64,000 nucleotides of DNA, from the NCBI GenBank assembly GCA_947184155.2, contig CAMXCT020001506.1, positions 29,474 through 93,473 on the forward strand, read 5' to 3'. The number at the start of each line of letters is the position of its first letter. Position 1 is the first letter of the stretch. This DNA comes from Cladocopium goreaui. Taxonomy: Eukaryota; Sar; Dinophyceae; Suessiales; Symbiodiniaceae. A program made the translations under genes and the position numbers. Shown here piece after piece: positions 30,253 through 39,965 of this stretch. Below the pieces are notes generated by a model. It had not been told where the DNA came from. It searched no databases and saw only the letters and a program-made list of their open reading frames with translations.

Positions 30253-31237
30253 ATGACTTCGTTGCTGGACAGCTCAGCGCACTTTGAGGAGAGATGTCAA
30301 AAGCTTGGCATGGGAGCGCCGTTTGTCGCAGCCTTGTCAGTTGCACATGTTGACAGTTTGTCGAAGTTGGCATTTGTGATTGGCCAGCCTGGTCAACCAA
30401 TTCAAAATCAAGATGTTACGGACTTCTTGCAGAGAGCCTTGGGACGTGTGCCAACCTTAGCTGAAACAACGGCACTGAAGAGGCTTGGGTTTGAGGCTCA
30501 TACTTTTTTGGTTGCAACCTTGAGACAACAGATCGACCAAAGCGATGACACTCAGCCGCGTAGAGTTGCTTTTGCTGAGAGAAATCAAAGGATGGACAGC
30601 TTGCGTCAGGACCTCAGAGGAATTGAAATTTCTGGTGAGCTTGAGCCTTCACATGGCTTGCTTGATAAGTGCTGTGCGATTTACGACAGCAACAGTATCA
30701 AATGGCTTGAACCCTCTGTTTGCATTTCACGAAGTATGGAAGTTCAGGGCACTCCCAAATCCAGGGAATTGACATTGGAAAAGGGATCGCTTATCCTGAA
30801 GAGCGATGACAAGATGACTTGCGCGACAGACTCAGAGATAAAGCTGCACTATGCTTTCACTAGGCGTGCAGTAAGCCTTGCATTTGCCAGGGTGATGTCA
30901 TTTCAACAACACAGCGCTTGGGTGAATTTTCTGTTTGAGTCTTTGCACCGTGAAGTCCCTCCAGGGTACAGCAAGGCAAACTTGTCGCAGGTGGTAAGCT
31001 GTGATAAGGCTGCTTGGGCAAGGCTTGCAACTTTGAACATCAGCACACGTGAAGCTGCAGATGGTTCTTTTCCACTTGGTGATGCACTGTTGGGTTTGAA
31101 AGGAGACCCATCAATTGCCTTGTACTTGGCACCCTTGGCCAAGCCAGTTCAGAGTTCCAGTGCGGCCCCAAGCAGACCTGCACCATACCATGCTACAGGT
31201 CCAAAGCAGAATACAGGCAAAGGAAAGGGAAAAGCAA
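30253..31237 (+). CDS. Gag of element B, 5' part (interrupted by element C)
   Basis: 328 codons from ATG 30253. The body is homologous to gag A: 'FEERCQKLG', 'LKRLGFEAHTFL' versus 'MRRLFFEAHTMAL', and 'LSQVVSCDKAAWARL' versus 'LQQILDCDKQLFTL'. The basic linker 'NTGKGKGKA' is cut by element C after the first base of the next codon. The native frame resumes exactly at 39966 with no added or lost base. Particle-forming, RNA-binding role is inferred from position and zinc finger. Confidence 0.82.
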
Positions 31238-31325
31238 CTCTTAATGTACTTGTTTCATTAGTGTTTTAATCAATGTAATGCTTCATTACATTTTGGCTCA
31301 AGTAAGCATTCAACTAATTTCAAAA
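31238..31325 (+). repeat. Element C split repeat A1, with spliced-leader match
   Basis: 88 bp, by eye identical to A2 (39049-39136). It contains a perfect hairpin 31272-31292 (AATGTAATG, loop ctt, CATTACATT) and, overlapping its 3' arm, CATTTTGGCTCAAG at 31289-31302. This equals the last 14 bases of the dinoflagellate spliced leader as I know it. Confidence 0.88.
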
Positions 31326-31881
31326 AGCTGGAAACGCATTTTCCGTCACAGCGAGGTTTTTCTCCCTGCAACACTGGGTTCACACTTTAACAGGCTGGTT
31401 ATTATCATTTCAACTCTTTGCTTTCACCTGTGGGTTTTCAGCCCTGTTTTTCCCCGGGGGGGCGTGTTTTTCCCATGTGTTCCCAGAAGTTTGTTCACCA
31501 TGTGTTTCAGCTTTCAACTGGCAGTTTGACTTTTGTGCATGTCTTCCATTTTCCTGGGGTGTCGGTCCGATGGCAGCAGCCTGATCTTGGCGAGACCGCA
31601 CGGGGCACCCACACGTGTGGGAACAGTGCACTTCAGATCGGTTTTCTTTGCACTGGGCCCAGACCGTCGCATCCGTAGCTGCATTTTGATTCATTTAGGT
31701 CAAGTGGACTGGAGACAATTGAGAAACTCAAACGCTCGACTTCTTTTGCTCTTTGAGTATTCATCAGCATCAGCAGTTCAATCTCCTCAAGTGCAGCGCG
31801 TGCGAGCCCCAGGATCTCCAGCAGTGTCAAGTGGTCCATCAATATCTAGTGATTCACCAATTTCAGCCAGTGACAGTTCAG
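31326..31881 (+). other. 5' leader region of element C
   Basis: 556 bp between A1 and the likely recombinase ATG. Frames at 31533-31895 (Ser-rich C-terminus) and from 31753 are open but have no motif. Contains a run of eight G (31457-31464). Confidence 0.4.
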
Positions 31882-33345
31882 ATGACTCCCAGTGATACAG
31901 ACTGGATTTTCATTCCTGCGACTCAGAAATCAGAGCCACTGGCCAGACCGACATTAGGGACTTTGCCCAACCGACCCAAACACAAGGGTCCGCCACTACA
32001 GTTTGGAGGACTGCCTGTCCCTTCAGCCAGGCCCATGCCGAAATCCGTATCACAAGCCAGACCCATGTTAGATTCGGTAGGTCATCAACAGGTGCCATCA
32101 GTTTCACAACCAGCCGTTTCACCTCAGCCGATTCCAATTTTTGGCAAACATGTCAAACCACCTGTTTCCAGAGGAACTGCATGCAAAGCCTCGCAACAAT
32201 CCGAATTTCTGAGAATTCAATACCCATCCAAATCTGCTTGGCTGGTTCAGGAATGGAGAAGCATTTTGCTTCAGCTGGGCCCGGATTCATCAGTTTTCCT
32301 AACACTAGAACAGTCGGACCACCCAGAGGCTCATGCTGCCAGATTGTTGGATCAATTTGCGGCTTCAACATTACTTAGATATTTTGCAGCCTGGCAGAGT
32401 TTCCGCAATACCGTGCATAGCTTGAACCTGTCGATTGCCGACCTGTCGGAAGCTCAACTTGCAGATGTTTTGATTGCCACTTCGCTCAGCAAGAAATCCG
32501 ATTGCAATGCTGGTAGCCACATAACCATCAAGTCTATCAGATGGGTAGCCACTCATGCTGGTGTGCAGGGGTTGAAACTTGCATGGAGCCCATTGATTGA
32601 TAGTTTCCTGCGCAGCAGAATCCCAAAGGAGCTCAAAGAGGCATTGCCATTTTCGCTGTATACAGTTTGGCAACTGGAGAGACGTCTGCTCATGTCAGCT
32701 TGCAGCACAGTGGAAACAGTGATCATTGGAGCCATTCTCGTTTGCATGTGGTCGGGCATGCGTTTCGCTGATGCCCAACGGTGCAGTTATCACTCATTTT
32801 GTTTTGATGGGAAATCCTTGCGAGGCAGCTGCTGGCGGACAAAGACATCCAGCCGCGGACAACCGTGGGGCCTATTGGCATCAGGCTTCATGTCGTTAGG
32901 AACTTTCAACTGGGTTGAGAAATGGTTGACCACTATGGACGACCTTTGGCACCAGGCCAAATCTACCAATTTAGACATGCCGACCCCAGATTTCTTGTTT
33001 CCAAAGTTGGGGACTTCGGGAATTGAAATTCCTTGGACTCCAATGACCTATGCGGATGCTCTTGCATGGTTGCGATATGCCACAGCCCTTCCATGGAAGT
33101 CCAGCACTCAGCAGTCCACTCAATGGACAGCACACTCCATGAAAAGCACTTTGCTTGCATGGGGAGCCCAACTGATCGCAGAAGGGAAGGTGACGCCCGA
33201 AGAACGCATGCTTCAGGGACATCATAGGCAGGGTACCAGCAAGAGCCTTCGCATTTACAGTAGAGACGATGTGCATGGCCAGTTATCTTTTCAGCAGAAG
33301 GTCATTGACTTTGTCAGACGAGGGGGTAGATTCATGACAGCCTAA
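31882..33345 (+). CDS. Tyrosine recombinase of element C
   Basis: 487 residues from ATG 31882 (frame open from 31753). Arg I in 'SGMRFADAQR'; Lys in 'CWRTKTSSRG'; box II 'HSMKSTLLAWG' (H418, K421); 'LQGHHRQ'; Tyr in 'RIYSRDD' (Y459). The same H-x-x-K and Y-S-R signature as elements A and B. The frame stops at TAA 33343-33345 and then stays open for 111 more codons encoding the tail that A and B carry in one piece. It should catalyse element integration; all expected catalytic groups are present if Lys can replace the second Arg. Confidence 0.86.
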   Translation: MTPSDTDWIFIPATQKSEPLARPTLGTLPNRPKHKGPPLQFGGLPVPSARPMPKSVSQARPMLDSVGHQQVPSVSQPAVSPQPIPIFGKHVKPPVSRGTACKASQQSEFLRIQYPSKSAWLVQEWRSILLQLGPDSSVFLTLEQSDHPEAHAARLLDQFAASTLLRYFAAWQSFRNTVHSLNLSIADLSEAQLADVLIATSLSKKSDCNAGSHITIKSIRWVATHAGVQGLKLAWSPLIDSFLRSRIPKELKEALPFSLYTVWQLERRLLMSACSTVETVIIGAILVCMWSGMRFADAQRCSYHSFCFDGKSLRGSCWRTKTSSRGQPWGLLASGFMSLGTFNWVEKWLTTMDDLWHQAKSTNLDMPTPDFLFPKLGTSGIEIPWTPMTYADALAWLRYATALPWKSSTQQSTQWTAHSMKSTLLAWGAQLIAEGKVTPEERMLQGHHRQGTSKSLRIYSRDDVHGQLSFQQKVIDFVRRGGRFMTA

Positions 33346-33681
33346 CATAGAGGGGCCCAACACTCCAGTGATTCTAGCTCCTCGTCATCAGAGGAATCAG
33401 ATGCAGCTGAGACCAAACCTAATTCTAGGAAGAAGCCCAGAACGACAGCCAACGTCGAAGATGCCGATGAAATTCTAATTGCTTTTGTGACCAACGTGCA
33501 ACACGCCATGTTGCCCACTTCGGAAGACTGGAAGCCCTACCATGAGGGCAAGCATTACCAAGCAGCTTGTGGCGCAAGACTGGATTCTGACCGGGTCCAA
33601 TTCTCTCGAGACCTTGAACCAGGTAAATCGCTGTGTCAGCGACCCGCTTGCATGAAAGCTTGGAAAAGCAGCCTTCTGTAG
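33346..33681 (+). pseudogene. Recombinase C-terminal tail of element C, after an in-frame TAA
   Basis: Same frame as the recombinase, open to TAG at 33679-33681. It starts with a Ser/Glu linker ('SSDSSSSSSEESD') and a basic patch ('NSRKKPRT'), then 'HYQAACGARL' and 'CQRPACMKAW', the same order as the tails of A and B. Either a nonsense mutation removed the tail or the stop is read through; the sequence cannot decide. Confidence 0.65.
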
Positions 33682-34255
33682 ATCAGAACTTCGGGCCGCT
33701 TGCCCTGTCCAACCATCGGATGATGGAGCGTCGAGACAAAAAACACTACGTTGGGGCCGGAGGCCATTTCAGCAGTGTCATGGTCATTTACCATGTCAAC
33801 GCGTATCATATGACATTAGCATTTTGATCAGTCATTTTAAACTGAAAGCAGAGGGTCACCTGGAGAGTGAATGGTTTTTCGTTATCAGTTCATGTCAAGT
33901 TTGTTTTCTCGTCACTTATTTCTTTGACAGCAATTTTTCATCAGCTGACAAGTATAGTCAATCTCACTGGAACCATGCAGTTGTTGACAGGGGGTTTTTT
34001 CCTGGCTTGAGGATGCCGGTGCATCCACTGCGCATGGTCCACAGCTGATGGCTCAGCGCGACAGGCAACAGTCAGCTCACTCACCAATCATGCCATGGAT
34101 GTTCATGTACCCAAAAATCCCAAACAAAAAGGGGATTTATTTTAAACCCCCAATTTTTTTCCAAATCCACAACGTAAGGTTTTCTTAACCAGCAATCCTG
34201 TACATTTGCCCCTGTTTTGCTTTCACCTGCCACTTTGGCATTCGGTGCACCGATC
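33682..34255 (+). other. Spacer between recombinase and gag of element C
   Basis: 574 bp with no supported gene. Includes two A/T-rich runs around 34110-34165. Confidence 0.5.
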
Positions 34256-35476
34256 ATGGATGACTCACTGGATACGATTCTGGGCAATGCAGGAGTTGAC
34301 CCAACCCTGGCATCGAATCTGGTTTCAGATGGATGGACAGTTACTTCATTTCGAGAGATTGCAGCTTCGCCCTCAGATTTTACGGATCAAGTATTTGCAG
34401 AACTCTGCCATGACGTTAGTTTGTCCCTGCTTCAGAAGTCCTGCATCAAGGGAGCATGGCGCAGTCTCCAGACATCCCAAATTCAAGAAGCCAACACACC
34501 ATCAGGCACATCATCCGCTGCAGGGATGCAAGCCGCGACAGACAATACATGGTCGGAATCTTTCCCACCAAAGTTGACCAGTTCGACCGTATCCCAATTG
34601 AAAATGAAATTCTGTGCCAATTTTCCGTCGGAGGTTGTCACTCCCGAGACACAGCCAAGTGCACGATTACTTGCACTCGCATTTCAGTTGCACCAGAAGA
34701 AAGAGTACAAATGGCTGCCCTGGAAGTACCGAATGTCAATAGCTCGATCCGAAGAAATGTCTTTGAGTCGCGCTTCGAAGGCACCGAGATTGGAGAACGT
34801 ACAACTGCATCAATTGCTCATAGACGAGATCCCTTCTCTGGAGATTACCAACCAAAACCTGGGATTAAATGCAGTAAATCGCATGTTTGACTTGCACAAC
34901 TATGCATGGGCCATGGTTCAGGCGTGCCACCTACATCGGCTACGCTCCTACAGCCTGAAGTTTATGTCCTTTTTGTCAGTGCGACTGGACGCAGAGAGTG
35001 GGTTGAGAGCACCTTCCATTCTCGAAGCCCAACATGCAGATAAGCACATTTGGCACCTGATTGCGGAGCTGTGCGAGTCACCGGAATGGACCTTAGATGA
35101 TGCCTTGCTTGAGTTCACCCAAAATCGGGGGGATCTGGCTGCTTTACTCCAGCCTCGGCCCAAGTTGATGAAGCCTACACCTCCTCCAAGCAACACACCA
35201 TTCAAAGGTGGCAAAGCAGCTAAATCATCAGGAAAGGGGGGAAAACCCTCCAAAGGATCAGGCAAATCTTCCGTCCGATGGGTTTCAGAGCTCTGGAAAG
35301 GGTCCCAAAAGAAGACCCTTTGTATGAGGTTCCAAACGGGAAAATGTTCCAACAAGGATTGCAGGTATGAACATGCATGTGGATACCCTCGAGCAGACGG
35401 TACGGCATGTGGGGCATCGCACCCCGCCATGGACTTTTGCAGCAAAGTCCTTCCGTGTCACCGCCAAAGACCATGA
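34256..35476 (+). CDS. Gag-like protein of element C, CCCH zinc finger
   Basis: 406 residues from ATG 34256 ('MDDSLDTILGNAG'). It is divergent from gag A and B but keeps the layout: helical body (about 1-300), Pro/Lys/Gly/Ser linker ('KGGKAAKSSGKGGKPSKGSG'), then a clear CCCH finger 'LCMRFQTGKCSNKDCRYEH' followed by 'ACGYP' and 'CGASHPAMDFC'. The stop TGA overlaps the ATG of the next ORF (ATGA at 35473-35476), a layout used for coupled stop-and-restart translation in some retroelements. Confidence 0.8.
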   Translation: MDDSLDTILGNAGVDPTLASNLVSDGWTVTSFREIAASPSDFTDQVFAELCHDVSLSLLQKSCIKGAWRSLQTSQIQEANTPSGTSSAAGMQAATDNTWSESFPPKLTSSTVSQLKMKFCANFPSEVVTPETQPSARLLALAFQLHQKKEYKWLPWKYRMSIARSEEMSLSRASKAPRLENVQLHQLLIDEIPSLEITNQNLGLNAVNRMFDLHNYAWAMVQACHLHRLRSYSLKFMSFLSVRLDAESGLRAPSILEAQHADKHIWHLIAELCESPEWTLDDALLEFTQNRGDLAALLQPRPKLMKPTPPPSNTPFKGGKAAKSSGKGGKPSKGSGKSSVRWVSELWKGSQKKTLCMRFQTGKCSNKDCRYEHACGYPRADGTACGASHPAMDFCSKVLPCHRQRP

Positions 35477-36372
35477 CAGCTCAGTTTAAACTCAGCCATG
35501 CACCTCCTATTGAACACCAACAGGAGGACCAGTCTTTGGGCCTTTCACCAGCGCCGTTTGCGCCAGACATGCCGGCCATTTTGGCCACCTCGCAGCCAGC
35601 ACATCAACAGGATGCCATGGTCGAAGAGATCCCGGACACGGACAATGGCGACACACACATGGAACACCAACCCGCACATCCTTCACATACCACAATCCCA
35701 TCAGATCTACATAATGTGAGTCAAGACCTACTCACTCCATGGAGTTGCAAAGGTACAAAAATTTTTCTGGATATTTGCAGCGGAGCGGATTGCCCTCTTT
35801 CTAAAGCAGTTAGGGCAATGGGACTTCCAGCCCTCTCCATTGACATTTTATTGGATAGCCGCATGGATCTGTTAAACGACCAGTTCTACGAACAACTACT
35901 GAGGTTAGGGAGCTCGGGAGTCATTGGCTATGCAGCCGCCTCACCATCTTGCACAGAGTACAGCTTGCTCAAACTTCGCCCGGGGGGGCCAAGAGCCATC
36001 AGGACACCTGACATGATGCAGGGACTCCCTGACTTATCCCCTGCAGAACAACAGCGCCTTCAAGACAGCGCTACACTGTTGGATCGCTCAGTTAATTCGG
36101 TCCAAAGTACCTATGTAGCTGGCGGTCACGGCCATGTTGAGCAACCTTCTGGCGCTATGAGCTGGCGGGAACCATCCACACGAAATTGGATTCAGATGGC
36201 CAACTGTTGCCTAATACTTTTAGCAGCCTGCGCCTTTGACTGGGACATCATGAAGACATGGCTATTTGCATCATCATTTACACCACTGGCGGACATTGCA
36301 GCAGTTTGTACCCATGCACAAGGATCCCACAAATCCATCGCAGGTACAAAAGATGAACATGGTATTATTTGA
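35473..36372 (+). CDS. Methyltransferase-like N-terminal part of pol, element C (ends at frameshift)
   Basis: 299 codons from ATG 35473. After a low-complexity leader comes 'IFLDICSGADCPLS' (motif I), 'AAASPSCTEYS' (Cys in the place of the PC loop) and 'GHVEQPSGAMSW' (place of ENP). The frame stops at 36370; the expected continuation, 'SRRSAAYPAKLAEAFA', is in another frame from 36369. So pol is broken by a small indel near 36366. The domain is more divergent than in A and B, but E-x-P and the loop Cys are kept. Confidence 0.7.
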   Translation: MTAQFKLSHAPPIEHQQEDQSLGLSPAPFAPDMPAILATSQPAHQQDAMVEEIPDTDNGDTHMEHQPAHPSHTTIPSDLHNVSQDLLTPWSCKGTKIFLDICSGADCPLSKAVRAMGLPALSIDILLDSRMDLLNDQFYEQLLRLGSSGVIGYAAASPSCTEYSLLKLRPGGPRAIRTPDMMQGLPDLSPAEQQRLQDSATLLDRSVNSVQSTYVAGGHGHVEQPSGAMSWREPSTRNWIQMANCCLILLAACAFDWDIMKTWLFASSFTPLADIAAVCTHAQGSHKSIAGTKDEHGII

Positions 36373-38720
36373 GCCGGCGGTCAGCAGCTTACCCAGCGAA
36401 ACTGGCGGAGGCATTTGCACAAAAAATCTCAGTTTTACTTTCCCCCCTCAAAGAAGACATTTCTTGGGACTCAGCCTTTTCGCTCTTTCCCCACAAAGAT
36501 TGGTTCCAAGACCCCAAAAGTTTTGTGGATGGGGGAGGTCTACAATCATCCCCCGACTGGTCCAGACCACCAGCGGACAAAGAAAACATCTTTAGATCAG
36601 TCCGGGATTTTTGAATTCCCAAGATTATAAAACATGATTTGCATAAGTTTATTGTTGGGCATTTTCAGCGGCAACAAGTGGACGCTCCATTTTCAGAAGA
36701 CCTGGTACAACAGTTCCGTGCATCCCTGGACACATTGCTACCTCTTGACCAACCACTGGATTGGCAGGTACGTGCAGATCAACCACTATGTTTGCATGCC
36801 CTTCAAGCCATTAGCCATTATATGAACGACCCAGATCGAAATCTGTTTCCAGCGCTTATTGAAGGAGTCTCCACTGGATTCCAAGACAACATTGCTCCTT
36901 CCAATGTGTTTGCAGCCAAACCACCCACTGAGGAACCAGCAAGACCTGAATTGTCCATCCATTGGACAAACTGGCAGACAGCAGAATCTCAACCGGAACT
37001 CACAGAAGAGCTGGTCCAAGAAGAACTTGCGAAAGGATGGCTTATTTGCTTCCCCGGCAATCTGGAAGAGGCCAAACGTGAATACCCGCTTGGCGTTGCC
37101 GTGGGGAAACTTTCAATTGCCACATCGGACTCTCGTCCACCACGATTAGTGGTTGACTTTACAGTTTCAGGCACCAACCACAATTGTGACATACCTGAAC
37201 ACCAACAACTGCCGTCTGCCAAGGACGTAGTACGTTCCTTCCCTCTTCGTGGTCATAATGAGGAACTGGGGGCACTGGGACTTGACGTCCGAGCAGCCCA
37301 TAAACTTTGTGTCCTTCACCACAGTCATCGCGGCCTAGTAGGCTTTTCGTTCAAGGGGCGTTTGTATTTTTACAAAGTATGTCCTTTCGGAGCCCGATTC
37401 AGTGCGTGGTGGTGGGCCAGACTTGGCTCCTTTTTTACAAGGCTTCTACATCAGTTTATTTATACGGCCCACGCCCTGTTCCTATTTGTTGATGACTACT
37501 TACTGGTTCAACGCTTAGACATTTTACCAATCACAGCAGCCCTAGTGGCTCTACTGCTTCAGGCATTTCGACTTCCCATAAGCTGGCGGAAAGCAGAACT
37601 GCACAAAGAAGTCAATTGGATTGGATGGACATTTAATTTTTCCACGGGTCAGGTTAAATTGCAACAGAGCAAGAGGGAAAAACTGCAACGATTAATCCTT
37701 GAGCTTTTGACTCATCCGAAAACCTCCAAGAAGACAATTGAGAAGTTCATTGGACTGGCTCTTTGGATCACGCAGCTTTTTCCTCTAATGAGAGCTTTCT
37801 TGCACCACTTATATACCGACCTATATAGGGCACCTGGTACTTCATATTCAATTGACCCTGGTTATTGGCTCACAACATTGTCCTGCCTGAGCCCAGACTT
37901 ACAATTCACTTCTCGGCCTATAGGCACAGCCATACCTGAAGGCGGGAAACTATTGTCAGTTCGTCACCAGCCGGTGGCCACCCTGGACGATGTCCGAAAC
38001 TGCAGATTATCCGAAAAACGGATTTGGGTTCGCATCATGGACCCTTTATCCACCAAAAGATCAATCAGCAAAGATTCTCAGAGAATATTGAACATGTTCT
38101 CAACCTGGCTTCAATATTCAAACCCTATAGTTTCAATGAGCCCTAGATTACCTTGGGCAGGTGAAGCTGCAGCAGATGCCTGTGCCGATAAGGATCATTG
38201 TCAGATCGGAGGATTCCTCAGATTTGCCAATGGTGACTTACGCTGGTTCAGCGAAAAATGGATAGCATCCGACTTCCACAACTTGGAAATTCCCGTGTCA
38301 TCCGACATGCAGAAAGATATCAGTAGCTATGAGACGTTAGCCCAAATTTGTCTCTTATATTCCCTTTGTAGCTTGTTGCCATCCCAACGTTTTGCACTCA
38401 CGTTAAAAAGCTTAAGTGATAACACTGCAGCAGAATCCACCTCAAACTCTCTATTCACCACAAAAGCACCCTTGTGTTTCTTTGTCGAAAAGCTTTGCCT
38501 TCTGTCTTCAGCAGTCCATGCCCAACTAGACGTTTCACATATTCCGGGATACGCCAATGAATTCGCAGATATGATTTCCAGAATGAACCTGGAGGAGCCT
38601 TTGCCTCCCAGCCTCCAAGCATCCGACCGCATCCGAATTTCATTAGATCAGATTTGGCACCCGACCAAAGCAGTTTCGATTTTCCCAAAGGGATCATCAG
38701 TTTCTTGGCCACTTCCGTAA
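36369..38720 (+). CDS. RT-RNase H of element C (stop at 36612, then open)
   Basis: The frame resumes at 36369, is cut by TGA 36612-36614, then is open to TAA 38718-38720. RT: 'RLVVDFTVSGTN', catalytic Asp in 'ALGLDVRAAHK' and 'LFVDDYLLV' (FVDD). RNase H-like: 'AAADACADKDHCQIGGF' (Asp), 'SYETLAQI' (Glu), 'LSDNTAAES' (Asp), 'YANEFADMISRMN' (Asp plus Arg). All catalytic acids are present, so the RT body is intact; the upstream stop and frameshift separate it from the methyltransferase-like part. Confidence 0.84.
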
Positions 38721-38810
38721 CATCCCATATTCCATTGCCAGTCCTTACCTCATACTTTTATTAGAGGGGTTTATCGGGGCATTCAGTAAGTCCTGGTTGA
38801 TAGAATTACT

Positions 38811-39048
38811 TGGGTGAAATGCAACCATCAACCATGACATGCTGCTGATGTGGCACAGCCACATGACCAACTGGCAATGGAAAAAGGGAGAAGTGCGTTT
38901 CGATTGGATCATCGGTTCACTCCATTTTTCCATCAACATTTTTGAGGTTTCTTGTTTTGTTTGTTTTGTTGTTGATTTTGGTTTATTTATGTTTGGTGAT
39001 TTGCTCAAGCCTGCTAGGTTGTAGCTAATGAATGCTTACTTGTTAGAA
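38811..39048 (+). repeat. Element C split repeat B1
   Basis: 238 bp, TGGGTGAAATGCAACC through CTTACTTGTTAGAA. It matches B2 (39735-39965, 231 bp) apart from a 9-base difference in a TTTG run and a 2-base G-run difference. Abuts A2. Confidence 0.92.
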
Positions 39049-39136
39049 CTCTTAATGTACTTGTTTCATTAGTGTTTTAATCAATGTAATGCTTCATTAC
39101 ATTTTGGCTCAAGTAAGCATTCAACTAATTTCAAAA
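39049..39136 (+). repeat. Element C split repeat A2
   Basis: 88-bp copy of A1 including the hairpin and the spliced-leader match (39100-39113). Followed at once by CCCACCC (39137-39143). Confidence 0.92.
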
Positions 39137-39734
39137 CCCACCCTCCCTCACCTGGTTATACTCTTTATCTACCAACGGCTCTCCTTTATCTTATTCAACT
39201 GTTGCTTCTCAAATCCAGGTGGGAGATTCTTTTATGACAGGGATTATACACTCTGTGCTACGTTGCCAGCTTTTCAAAAAAAAAACCTCTTTCTCCGGGA
39301 TTTATCCATGGTGATTTCCTAATTCTCACCTTTGTTGTTTACCCTGTTATTTTCAGTTGGTAATGAGGCACACAAGTGTGGTCCCCCTTCGATGTAGTTT
39401 CCCAATTTCACCAACGGAGCGAAGATAACTTGCATCCGACCGTTTCCAACACGGTATCCAAACCACGCAAAAACAACCACTCCAAGTGGCAGCGTTACGA
39501 GGCTATTCGCTTTGCCGAACATCCGTTTGCGATTCCGGGACAATCTGTCCTCCCTGCATCCGTTGCATCCGCACCACGATAGGACATCCATGGGGATCCT
39601 GTTTTTGTATCAGAATGGTCCTCTCACATTTTGGGCTGTTGTTTTCAAAAAAAACAAAATCCGCATGGATTTGACGTTTCGCCCAAATGGCTCCGCGAGA
39701 TCCTTTTCTTTGATCTCCACTACTATGCATGGGA
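39137..39734. other. Spacer between A2 and B2 of element C
   Basis: 598 bp, far longer than in A (39) or B (64). It contains A-runs at 39275-39284 and 39648-39654 and several short frames, none with a motif. It may hold regulatory sequence or an insertion. Confidence 0.5.
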
Positions 39735-39965
39735 TGGGTGAAATGCAACCATCAACCATGACATGCTGCTGATGTGGCACAGCCACATGACCAACTGGCA
39801 ATGGAAAAAGGGAGAAGTGCGTTTCGATTGGATCATCGGTTCACTCCATTTTTCCATCAACATTTTTGAGGTTTCTTGTTTTGTTGTTGATTTTGGTTTA
39901 TTTATGTTTGGGGTGATTTGCTCAAGCCTGCTAGGTTGTAGCTAATGAATGCTTACTTGTTAGAA
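39735..39965 (+). repeat. Element C split repeat B2 (right terminus)
   Basis: 231 bp, ends TTGTTAGAA at 39965 as B1 does. The next base begins the resumed gag frame of element B. Confidence 0.92.

Larger units (their letters stand above)
31238..39965 (+). mobile_element. YR retroelement C, inserted in gag of element B
   Basis: 8,728 bp: A1 (31238-31325), recombinase, gag, methyltransferase-like ORF, RT-RNase H, B1 (38811-39048), A2 (39049-39136), 598-bp spacer, B2 (39735-39965). The trinucleotide AAC spans all three junctions (left GCAAC, B1/A2 AGAAC, right AGAAC), the expected trace of crossover at a short identical core. No target-site duplication. Pol is broken by one frameshift and one stop, and the recombinase tail by a stop, so this copy may be non-autonomous. 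Confidence 0.9.

Noticed and set aside
39376-39582. Small gene in the A2-B2 spacer of element C
   Set aside because: No motif, no counterpart in elements A or B, and both strands are open.
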